From Vanrija pseudolonga (Eukaryota; Basidiomycota; Tremellomycetes; Trichosporonales; Trichosporonaceae): DNA of 64,000 nt. Both the position numbers and the translations under genes were made by a program. Location: assembly GCF_020906515.1 (NCBI RefSeq), contig NC_085853.1, positions 1,302,001 to 1,366,000 of the forward strand, read 5' to 3'. Positions 56,090 to 64,000 of the stretch are shown here, piece by piece; positions within the stretch are counted from its first letter, which is position 1, and the number at the start of each line of letters is the position of its first letter. The notes under the pieces are model-generated. The model had not been told where the DNA came from. It made no database searches and was given only the letters and a program-made list of their open reading frames with translations.

Positions 56090-56470
56090 ACCGCTCCTAT
56101 CGACGTGCTCGCAAACGCGCGACGTTGCCTCGCGATGCCTCGCATCGGGGTCCAAGGGTGCGTCAAACGGGGAAACACACCCAGACTCAGCCTTCTTGCT
56201 CTTGCCAGTGAACGCATCGCAGTGCGAGTAGACGGGTCAAGTGGAAAATTAACCCTAGCCTTCCTTGGGTGTGTTGGGTCGTTAGGATCACGTGTTGCTT
56301 GCTCCCTCTCCGCACAGGATTGCGGTCGGGATCCCCATCCAGGCGCCAAGCAGCCAGCACTCCTCAGTCTTCTGCCGAATGTCTTTGGAACGGATATCGT
56401 TGTTTGCTCCGGACCAGGGCACGGGGGCGCGTTCGGGTGGAGCTTGGGGCTGGAGATCGTAGGATCGGGT
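56090..56470 (-). pseudogene. Fragment of a calpain-like protease gene (Cys-box part)
   Basis: Minus-strand copy of the 5' half of the protease-like gene at 38.4-41.0 kb. In order: DLQPQAPPERAP, GANNDIRSKDIRQKTEECWLLGAW (the Cys box, with ECWLLGA kept), then DPNDPTHPRKARVNFPLDP, then FTGKSKKAESGCVSPFDAPLDPDARHREA. The three blocks lie in different frames, so it needs at least two frame changes. Signal peptide and His box are absent. A decayed duplicate. Confidence 0.8.
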
Positions 56471-57011
56471 ACGATGTGATGAGGTTACGCCGTGATGTCC
56501 ACCAAATGCCAATGAGGCAGGCAACCCGCTTCCGCGCCAGCTGCTCGTCGTCTGTGTGGGACAGGTCTCCTCGTGGCCGGACCTCGTTCGCAGCGGTGCA
56601 GCTTCGGTTCGCGGCGCGGCCAGGCGCCACCGTCGGTCACGCGGGTATCGCCTTGCCCGCGTCTCGGCTGTGTGCGCTGGAGATTCGGGATCGGTGAGGA
56701 TAAGTAGGTTTTGCGAGGCGTCGGGGTTGCGGATGCTGAAGTGGTGCATGGCTGCGCGCGCCAACCTCATCCGCACCTCGTTCATCGGCTTGACGGCATG
56801 CACTCATCGAGCTGAGGTTGTGAGTTGGGTCAGACCGTCGTCAACCTCGCCGCCAGTCATCGCGTCAGTACCTCTCGCTCCGCATCACCTCGCCAATCCC
56901 CCGCCATAGGTCAGTGGCCAGCCCTCCCATCCTCCATCGCCTCGACGCCCCGCCCCACCCCACCCCACCCCACCCCACCTCACTGCTACAGCCATGCATC
57001 TACACCCAGAC
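56471..57011. other. Spacer downstream of LSM4
   Basis: About 540 bp, no gene seen. It contains a CCCCACC repeat run around 56950-56985 near the LSM4 3' end. Confidence 0.35.
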
Positions 57012-57749
57012 CTACTGTCGTGGTCCAGGGCCTCCCGGTCCGCCACCACGGCCACCGCGCCCGCCTCCTCCGGGGCCACCGCGCCCGCGCCCGGGCTGTC
57101 CGCCGTGTCCGCCGCGGGGTGGTCCTCCACGTCCTGGGGTGTAAGCTGAGCCCGCCTCACCTCGACAACTTACCACGACCAGGGGGTCCTCCACGGCCGC
57201 CGCGCGCGCCGCCCCGCTGCCGTCCGAGTGCGCGCTGCTTCTCCTGCTCCTCAGCTGCCTGGTCGAGCACGGCGTCGGCTATGCGGAAGTACTTGATCTG
57301 CGTGCGTTAGCGGGTGCAGGAAGAGGAATACAACGCCACCCACCACATTCCCCTTGATAAACATCTCCTTCATCTTCCAGAAGCGCTCGCCGTCCGCGCT
57401 CGTCTGGTACACGTCCTTGAGGGTCACGTTCATAAAGTTGTCGCAGTCGACGAGGTGGCCGTTGAAGGTGACGCCGTTCTTGAGCTCGACAAGCTGTTGG
57501 CGGGCAAGCGGGCGCGCGGGCGTAGCGAGCGTGAGCGCAGGGGTGAACAACGAGTAAGAAGCAGCGTGAGAATCGCATGTTCCGGCGTGGATAGAACGCA
57601 TCGACGTCACGGTGGCAAGCACACCTGGTCAGCCGACATGGACAACAAAGTCAAACACGCACCATTGGCTTGCCTTGAGCGGCGGAGAGGAGCGCGAGCG
57701 GAAGCTGGGGGTGAGCTGGGCTTTCAGGGGACTGCGTTCAACTCACCAT
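57012..57749 (-). CDS. LSM4: U6 snRNA-associated Sm-like protein LSM4
   Basis: Subunit of the Lsm2-8 ring on U6 snRNA and the Lsm1-7 ring in mRNA decay. The Sm fold is textbook: LVELKNGVTFNGHLVDCDNF (Sm1) and IKYFRIADAVLDQ (Sm2), with GERFWKMKEMFIKGNV between. The N terminus, LPLALLSAAQGKPM, is recovered only by placing the start ATG at 57749-57747 as a coding exon of 3 nt, with a GT-AG intron directly after it and a second intron after the GKPM codons. The C terminus is a Gly-Arg-rich tail (GRGRGGPGGGGRGGRGG), typical of LSM4 and linked to P-body formation. About 145 residues. Confidence 0.93.
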
Positions 57750-58039
57750 GGTGTCGCTCTTGCTCTGGTATCAGTGATGGTATCTCTAAAGTGGATGGAA
57801 GGTGACCGTCAACTGGATGGTGTAGTTGTGTAGCGGTAGGTGGTTGTGTTCATGATCGGCAGGTTGGGAATACGTGGCATTTTTGGCGAGTGATAACGGC
57901 ACGTGGCGTCATGGATCTGGCCGGTGGCCGATGCTGTGGTGGTGGCGACGGACGGACGCGCATCGCGAGCGCTTCATAATCGCGGCGTAACTCTTGTTTT
58001 GACGGCACACCACCACACACCACCCATGCCCACACCACC
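57750..58039. promoter_or_regulatory. Divergent promoter, LSM4 / PITH protein
   Basis: 290 bp shared by two divergent housekeeping genes. No TATA box recognised. Confidence 0.4.
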
Positions 58040-58866
58040 ATGAGCTGCGCAGACGACCTAACAGTAGACGACCTCACGACGTCGGTCGCGACCGACGTGC
58101 TGGAGCGCGTGTCGGCCGGCGAGGGCGCCAACGCCAACCTGTGGGCGTTTATCGACCGGGACAATGTCGTTGGCTTGAATCTCGTCGAGCCGGGCAACGC
58201 GCCCAAGGTCATCAAGACTTGGGACGATAGGTTGGACGAGGAGGAGTTTGTCGAGAGCGGGGTTGACGACGAGGTGGGTCGTGTGGGGTCGGGCTATGCG
58301 GAGTTGTGTTCGCCAACACCGCCCACGCCGCTCGCTACGCTCGCGGCTGACACCCCCAGATGATCCTCCACATCCCGTTCACCGCCAGCGTGCGCCTGCG
58401 CACCCTCCTCCTCCATCTCCCAGGCCAAGGCCACCCCCACCGGCCAGGAAGACTACGCCTGTACGCCAACCTGCCCAACGCGCCGGACTTTGCCGACCTC
58501 GAGGCCCTCACGCCGATCATGGACCTCGACGTTAGCGAGCCGCCCCTGCAGCGGCGTGATGGGGCCGGCAGGCGCGAGGTCGACGAGTGGAGCTTGAAGG
58601 TGCAGCGCATGGCGAGTGTGTTCAGCGTCACACTGTTGTTTGTGAGTGCGACAAGCTGGCGGGAAGTGTGGCGAGGCTAACACACGCCCCAGTCCGAGGC
58701 CAACACTTCCGCGCGATCAACCGTCTTCTACGTCGGGTTCAAGGGCGACGCCAAGCAGCTCTCAATGGACATGAGCAAGCTCGGGCAGATCCCCGCCGCC
58801 AACGCGGCCGACAAGCCCGTCGACGGCGTCGCGGAAAAGAAGGGCAACTACACGACTATCCGGTAG
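58040..58866 (+). CDS. PITH domain protein
   Basis: Soluble protein made of one PITH domain, the module that binds the 26S proteasome in thioredoxin-like TXNL1. Exons from 58040 (MSCADDLTVDDLTTSV) keep the frame over two introns: VDDE-MILHIPF and TLLF-SEANTSARS. Typical features: LWAFIDRDNVVGLNLVEPG near the start, the strand ILHIPFTASVRLRTLLL, then LRLYANLPNAPDFADLEAL and TVFYVGFKGDAKQLS. No thioredoxin domain precedes it, so it is the free-standing PITHD1-like form. About 220 residues. It ends only 37 bp from the stop of the next, convergent gene. Confidence 0.9.
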
Positions 58867-58903
58867 TGGTAGCATGTTTGTTGTATAATGTAGACACCAT
58901 CTA

Positions 58904-59642
58904 TTAGTTCTTGAGCGCGATGAGGCGCTCGATCGCCTCGGGGCCCTCAAGGCGCTCGCCCTCCCACTCCGACTGGGGCTCTGAGCCGAGGCGCTTCTCG
59001 TAAAAGTCCTTGGAGGGGGTGTTCCACTGGGGTAGAGGTCAGCAACGGACGTGACGAGATGGCGCCGCGACCCACCTTGAGCACACGCCACTCGACACGC
59101 TGGCACCCGCGCTCCTTGGCCACTTCGCCAAGGTAGCCGAAGAGCGTCTTGCCCAGTCCGCCACCACGGTGCTCGGGCACGACGTAGAGGTCCTCGAGCT
59201 GGGGCGTGAGTCGGGCTTAAGCAAGGAGGCACTCACGTAGAGGCCGGGGACGCCGAGCCACGTCGAGTAGGTGAAGAAGTACTGCTGTCAGCTGGACCGG
59301 GCTATAGTCAGCTCACCAGGGCGAGGCCGACCGCCTGTCCAGACGGAGTGCGCGCGACGAACGCCTCGGCGTACTTCTTGACGAAGAGGTTCTCCTTCAT
59401 CTGGGGGTGGGTCAGCGCGCCGTAGGCCCCCCACGTACCATCTCGGGCGTGTTGACCACCGCGTCGGGCTCCTTCTCGTAGATAGCCTGGAGTGAGTGCA
59501 GCCCACGACACAGCACCTACGAGCTCCTTGATCATGGCGAGCATGTCGGGCTGTGGCGGTCAGCTGCTGCTCCCCCCTTGTTCACACCCACAATGTCCGC
59601 CTCGGTGGCCGGCTTGATCTCGTACGTGTTGGCGGTGGTCAT
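58904..59642 (-). CDS. GNAT family N-acetyltransferase (diamine/polyamine acetyltransferase type)
   Basis: Uses acetyl-CoA to acetylate an amine, probably polyamines, by likeness to SAT/thialysine acetyltransferases. The start MTTANTYEIKPATEAD leads to a 30-nt exon (PDMLAMIKEL), then AIYEKEPDAVVNTPEM, the family's early IRELAEYE-type segment. Core: GLALYFFTYSTWLGVPGLYLEDLYVVPEHRGGGLGKTLFGYL, containing the acetyl-CoA loop R-G-G-G-L-G-K, then RVEWRVLKWNTPSKDFYEKRLGS, typical of SAT. Six exons, about 165 residues. Divergent from TFIIE-alpha. Confidence 0.9.
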
Positions 59643-59961
59643 TTTTTGCGTTGTTCTCTCGGGTTCTCGGGTTCTTGAGATGAAGGAGAGTGTAAACGAC
59701 AGTTATATACGTCGCGCTTGGCGGTTGAGCTGGCCGCGGCATACTCGCTCGGCTTGCACTCGGCTCGTCGGCCCCACCCCACCCACGATCGACGACGGAG
59801 TCGCCGAACAAGAGCCGCCGGGCGCCACGTGGCTTTGGTCCCGCGTAACCGCGATTCACCATGCTGCCCATTGTTCGCAGCCAACACTCCTACAACTCGT
59901 GACACTTGCCTCGCCACTCTTTCGTCCTCAGCCTTGCTCACGAGCCGGTCAACACACACCA
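59643..59961. promoter_or_regulatory. Divergent promoter, GNAT / TFIIE-alpha
   Basis: 319 bp between two divergent starts. TTATATACG near 59702 is a possible TATA box for the acetyltransferase. Confidence 0.4.
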
Positions 59962-61304
59962 TGGCCGAGCTCACAAAAGACGAGATCTCTCGTCGCTGCC
60001 AGGACCTCGTCTACAAGGTCGCCTACTCGTTCTACGACTCGCCGTACATCATCCTACTGCGGATTCTCACCCACCACAATGTGTGAGCTGGGTCGTCTCG
60101 AGTGAGGGATGAGGAGCTCACGCTGGCAGGATCACGGAGAAGAAGCTCGGTGAGATGCTCGGCGTCGGTCCGAACGACGTGAGGAAGTACCTCGGCCAGC
60201 TGCACGTCGACCGGCTGATAAAGCGGTAAGTGGTACCGAGGCGGCAGCCGGCCACCGAAGCCTGAGTGCTCACACCCCCCAAGCCATGTGAACAAAGAAA
60301 AGGTCGCCTTAACGTCCTTCCAGCAGCGCCAGATTGCGTCCGGTGCACAGCTCACCGGTGGTGGCCGCGACGGCATGACGAAGTCCCGCGATGTCATCTA
60401 CTGGTACCTCGACTACCGCGGGTTCGCCGATGTGGTCAAGTACCGTATCGCGATGATGCGCAAGGCGATCGACGAGAAGATCAAGAACGAGGTCGGCAAG
60501 CGGGGGTACCTGTGCCCGAACTGTCTGCGGACGTACGAGACGCTCGAGGTGTCGCGCCTCTTCGACCCCAGCATGGGCGGCTTCGCATGCGAGGTGTGCG
60601 GGACCGAGCTGGTCGAGGACGACCCGGCGCTGCACGACGACGGCGGCCAGAACGTCGGCCAGGACAGGATGCAGCGGTTCAACGTGGCCACCGCGCCGAT
60701 CCGCGACGCGCTCAAGGGCATCGAGGGCGCCAACCTCCCCACGATCAACATCAACGCCTGGATCGCGCTGAACGTCAAGGACGCCGCGGCGGTCGCCGAG
60801 GCCGCTGCCGCTGGGGAGAGGCGGCGCGTCGACGTCGTCATCGACGCCGAGGACGACTCGGAGGCGCGCGCCAAGGAGGCCGAGGCGCAGCGTGTCCAGA
60901 ACGCGCTGCCCGTGTGGATCGCAGAGTCGACGGTGACCAACGAGGCCACGACGCTCGGCATGAAGCAGGCCGCAGCGGACGCCAAGGCCGCCGCCGAGGC
61001 AGAGCACCGCAAGGCCAAGGCGGCCGAGCAGACCGAGGACTTTGACGCGCTCGAGGCGCACTACGCTGCCATTGACGAGGTGAGGCCTGAGGACGAGGAC
61101 GAAGAGGACGACGTCGAGGTCGACACGGCCGAGCCGTCGGGTGAGGCGACGCCCAACACGACGGCTACGACGCCCGCAGCCGACGTGACTGTTATGGTTA
61201 ATGGCGAGCCGGTGCCCCTCGCCGATATCACAGAGGAGCACGAGGGCCTCATGTCGACGGAGGAGTACGAGGCGTACTACGAGGCCATGTCGGCCAACAT
61301 GTAG
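59962..61304 (+). CDS. TFA1: Transcription initiation factor TFIIE, alpha subunit
   Basis: General factor that recruits TFIIH to the Pol II pre-initiation complex. The start MAELTKDEISRRCQDLVYKV opens the winged helix (ILRILTHHNV-ITEKKLGEMLG-VGPNDVRKYLGQLHVDRLI). The zinc ribbon follows: YLCPNCLRTYETLEVSRL then FACEVCGTEL, C-x2-C with a second C-x2-C about 21 residues on. After an Ala-rich coiled region comes an acidic stretch (PEDEDEEDDVEVD), then the short conserved C-terminal helix LMSTEEYEAYYEAM. Three exons, about 400 residues. Convergent with the RS-rich gene, 69 bp between stops. Confidence 0.93.
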
Positions 61305-61373
61305 GCAGTAGCAGTAGTATTATCATCATGCATTGTTGTAGCACAGCTGTCTTCTGCCCTCTCTCTCTATCTC

Positions 61374-62522
61374 TCAGCTCCCAATAATCCCCTCAATCGC
61401 GCCATTCGCCAGCCGGTTGGCGATGAGCCGCCGCCGCTCGCCAGCAGCGGCGCGCTCGGCCTCCGCGTTGGCCAGCACGGCGGAAGCGAGGCGCGCGCTA
61501 GACTGCGCGCGGAGCACCTGGGCCTGCAGTGGCGCGAGCCGCGCAACATTAGCGGCTAGCTCGGCCTCCCACGCGCCAACGAAGGGCACCTTGAGCGGCG
61601 GCAGCTCGGCCATGAAGCGCGCTTCGCGGAGCCGCGCCGCAGTGTCGGGGTCGAGCAGTGGTGGGTCCGCATGCTGTTCCGCAATCGACGGCGAGCTGGA
61701 CGCGACGGACGCGCCCGCTCCAGTGGGGGTCGAGGAGGCCGAAGGGGACGTCACGCGGCGCTTATCCGCCCACGCTGGCGCGGGGCCGGGCCGCTCAATG
61801 CGCGGTGCGGAAGGCGGCGGCGCCGCGCCGGGGCCGTAAGCGCGCGGCGCGGTCGGCGGGAGGCGCTCTGCGCGGGGGCCAGACGGCGGGGGACGCGCGA
61901 AGGCTGCGGCAGCTGGCGGCGGTGCGTCTTTCCTCTGTGGCTCGGGGGACCGCGCGCGCCGCGGGCTTGCTGACGCCGAGCGGTCGCGCCTTGGCGAGGT
62001 GAGTCTTGATGAGCGCGCGGACGAGGCCGAGGGGGAGGTGTCCCGCCGGCGTGGGGACGGCGAGCGGCTGCCACGCCTTCCCCACCCGCGGTCGCGATCG
62101 CGCTCGCGGTCGAACTCGCGTCTGCCGCCGCGCCGAAAGTCGCGGTCCCTGTCGCGATCGCGGCTGTCCCACCCGTCGCCGCGATACCTGTCCGAGTCGG
62201 CCCATCGCCCGCCCCGTGGCGGCGGACTAGGCGAGCGCCTGCGGCGCGGCGAGCGGCTGCGTCTCCGGGTCTCGGGGGAAGTGATCTGTCCTTCTTCTGG
62301 TGATCCCGCGCGCGAGGACGCCGCGTTGGTCGGCACGCCGGACGCCGACGCCGACGTGCTCGGCGGCGAGTCGCGCCGCCGGTAGTAGCTCTCCCACTGT
62401 CTCTCGTCCCTGTCCCGCCGGCGGTCGCGCGAGTCGCGATACCTGTCGCGGTCGCGGTCGTTGAAGCGCGGCGAGGGGGAGCGATAGCGCCGCCTGTAGG
62501 GCGGGGAGGGGGAGCGGGGCAT
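61374..62522 (-). CDS. Arginine/serine-rich hypothetical protein
   Basis: Single exon, 382 residues. The N-terminal half has many RS, RD and SPSPRR dipeptides (MPRSPSPPYRRRYRSPSPRF ...), as in SR-type splicing and RNA-binding proteins, but no RRM or zinc knuckle is present. The middle is Pro/Ala-rich. The last 110 residues (LLDPDTAARLREARFMAEL ... LIANRLANGAIEGIIGS) look like a helical, coiled-coil-prone domain and may be the conserved part. Likely nuclear and bound to RNA or the splicing machinery; this is inference from composition. Phosphorylation by SR-protein kinases is plausible. Confidence 0.75.
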   Translation of the reverse strand: MPRSPSPPYRRRYRSPSPRFNDRDRDRYRDSRDRRRDRDERQWESYYRRRDSPPSTSASASGVPTNAASSRAGSPEEGQITSPETRRRSRSPRRRRSPSPPPRGGRWADSDRYRGDGWDSRDRDRDRDFRRGGRREFDRERDRDRGWGRRGSRSPSPRRRDTSPSASSARSSRLTSPRRDRSASASPRRARSPEPQRKDAPPPAAAAFARPPPSGPRAERLPPTAPRAYGPGAAPPPSAPRIERPGPAPAWADKRRVTSPSASSTPTGAGASVASSSPSIAEQHADPPLLDPDTAARLREARFMAELPPLKVPFVGAWEAELAANVARLAPLQAQVLRAQSSARLASAVLANAEAERAAAGERRRLIANRLANGAIEGIIGS

Positions 62523-62969
62523 CGCGAGGAGGAGGGGGAAGGGGAGGAAGGAAGGTCGTGTGCGGGTCGTGCGCCGGGCTTTTCGTTACGATATGGGTTG
62601 GGGAGGTGGCTAGGATTCTCGGCGTGCGTTGGGACTACTCGTGAACGCGGGTACGGGTCGGATCAGTGCGATGTGGTTGTTCCTTTGTGGATGTTGATGT
62701 CGAGAGTGACTTTGACAAAGTCGAGGAAGCAAGAGGCAAGATGGATCGCGAAATTGCCACCGCCGCCACGCGGGATCCACGTTGACCACGTGTCCTGGAG
62801 CCCCTCAGCCTTGTTCTCGGTTGCCCCGCCATGATCCGCCCGGCTGCGCTTAAGCCCTCTCGGCCCGAGGGAATGACGCGCGGAGGAGTACCACCCACCA
62901 CCCAGCACCCACCGGCATAGAAGTCTGGCGAGGACGTCGACGACACTTCAACAACACACTCTCCACCAC
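62523..62969. promoter_or_regulatory. Divergent promoter, RS-rich gene / 3-HIBADH
   Basis: 447 bp between divergent starts; CAACAACACAC-type leader before the dehydrogenase. No TATA box recognised. Confidence 0.35.
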
Positions 62970-64000
62970 GATGCTGCCTACCCGTATCGCACTCTCGCGC
63001 TCCTCGACGCTCGGCTGGATCGGCCTCGGTGCCATGGGTGAGTCGCGACATCTGCGCCGTTAGACGCGGCGTTATCCCGTCGCCGCGGCTGTACCCGTCG
63101 TCGACGCCCGCCCCGCCCCGCGGCGCTCCGGAAATCGCAGAAATCGCAAGCGGAACTGACCCGCTAACGCCCCCCAGGCGGCCCCATGGCGACCAACCTG
63201 TACACCAAGGCCGTGTCCGCGGCCGCTGCGCACGCCAAGGCCGGCCGCGCGACCGAGCAGCCCAGCATCGTCATCTGCGAGCCGTCCGACGACAATGCGC
63301 GCCTGTTCGTCGAGGGCGTCAAGGCCATCTCGGGCGCCGAGGCCGCTGCGCGGGTCAAGCGCGTCGACAACCCCGCGGCGTGAGTGGGTCGGCATAGCGC
63401 CGCTGACACTCCAGGCTCGTCAAGGACGCCGCGCGCGTCTTCACCATGCTCCCCTCGACGCCGCAGGTCGAGGCCGTCTACCTCGGCGACCAGGGCCTCG
63501 TCGCCGGCCTCAAGGGCGCCGACGCGAGCGTGTCCCTCGCTGACTCGGTCAAGGCTGCGCCTTGGCTGCTTGGCGACGCTGCCGACGCTGCGATCCCCGC
63601 CGGCAAGGCCAACAGCCACTCGCTCTTCGTCGACCACACGACGCTCGACCCCACTGCTGCGCGCCGCATCGCGGACAGCGTGCACGAGCAGACGTCGCTC
63701 GATGCGCTGATGGTTGATGGACCGGTCTCTGGTGGTGAGTTGAGCTCTTTGTGCTGGTGTATCGCAACTCACACCCGCAGGCATTGCCGGAGCCAAGGCC
63801 GGTACCCTCACCATCATGTTCGGCTCTGCTTCCGAGCTCGCGACCGCGCTCGCGTCCCCGCTCATGCAGTTCATGGCGCGCGCTGGCGGTGTCGTCCCCT
63901 GCGGTGGCAGCGGCTCCGGTGTCGGTGTCAAGGTTTGCAACAAGTGAGTGGGGCCGTGTGTGCCACAACTGATCCACAGCCTCGTCCTTGCCATCAACCA
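62970..64000 (+). CDS. 3-hydroxyisobutyrate dehydrogenase, mitochondrial (5' part, runs off window)
   Basis: Oxidises 3-hydroxyisobutyrate with NAD in valine breakdown. The start MLPTRIALSRSSTLG, rich in Arg/Ser, is a plausible mitochondrial presequence. The Rossmann turn GWIGLGAMGGPMATNL is split by intron 1. Later: VFTMLPSTPQVEAVYLG; DGPVSGGIAGAKAGTLTIMFG (family substrate-binding motif, split by an intron); and GSGVGVKVCNN with the catalytic Lys. Four introns are visible. The gene is open at base 64000 after LVLAIN, so the C-terminal domain is missing here. Confidence 0.92.

Overview
The window is nuclear DNA of a GC-rich fungus. Genes are dense, with many short GT-AG introns (about 35-85 nt, CTNAC-like branch sites just before the acceptor) and very short gaps between convergent genes. 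The gene set (TOR kinase, RNA polymerase III subunit Rpc34, TFIIE-alpha, LSM4, REX4, Zn2Cys6 regulators, PITH protein) and the gene style fit a basidiomycete yeast. I infer Tremellomycetes, perhaps Trichosporonales; nothing here fixes the genus.

Region 1 (1-23.3 kb) is a carbohydrate-use neighbourhood: a regulator with two tandem Zn2Cys6 clusters, an arylsulfatase, an MFS sugar porter, a regulator with two C2H2 fingers plus a Zn2Cys6 cluster, a divergent transaldolase, a second MFS sugar porter, a 70-residue unknown ORF, an NAD(P)-dependent epimerase-like protein and two tandem GH13 alpha-glucosidases. Import, hydrolysis, pentose-phosphate entry and two regulators side by side look like an alpha-glucoside utilisation cluster.

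Region 2 (23.5-37.4 kb) is core cell biology: a PB1 protein with five ZZ-like zinc modules, the TOR kinase (about 7.8 kb, minus strand), and, divergent from it across 620 bp, the Pol III subunit Rpc34, which carries a very large charged insertion.

Region 3 (37.9-43.1 kb) starts with two intron-bearing tRNA genes (Leu-AAG, Gly-GCC). Next is a secreted calpain-like cysteine protease gene with Gly/Ser/Ala-rich and 27-bp-repeat tails whose frame appears broken, then a single-exon F-box-like protein.

Region 4 (43.4-52.6 kb) is mixed: a DUF5519-type membrane protein, a small coiled-coil protein, REX4 exonuclease, an M19 dipeptidase, an unknown conserved-looking protein, and an alpha/beta hydrolase whose nucleophile serine is replaced by glycine.

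Region 5 (52.6-57.0 kb) is gene-poor. It holds three degenerate tRNA-like elements sharing both ends, two G-quadruplex-type runs, a tRNA-Asp gene, and two decayed fragments of the same calpain-like family arranged head to head around the tRNA.

Region 6 (57.0-64.0 kb) is again housekeeping: LSM4 (first coding exon is only the ATG), a PITH-domain protein, a GNAT acetyltransferase, TFIIE-alpha, an RS-rich protein and the 5' part of 3-hydroxyisobutyrate dehydrogenase, which runs off the window end.
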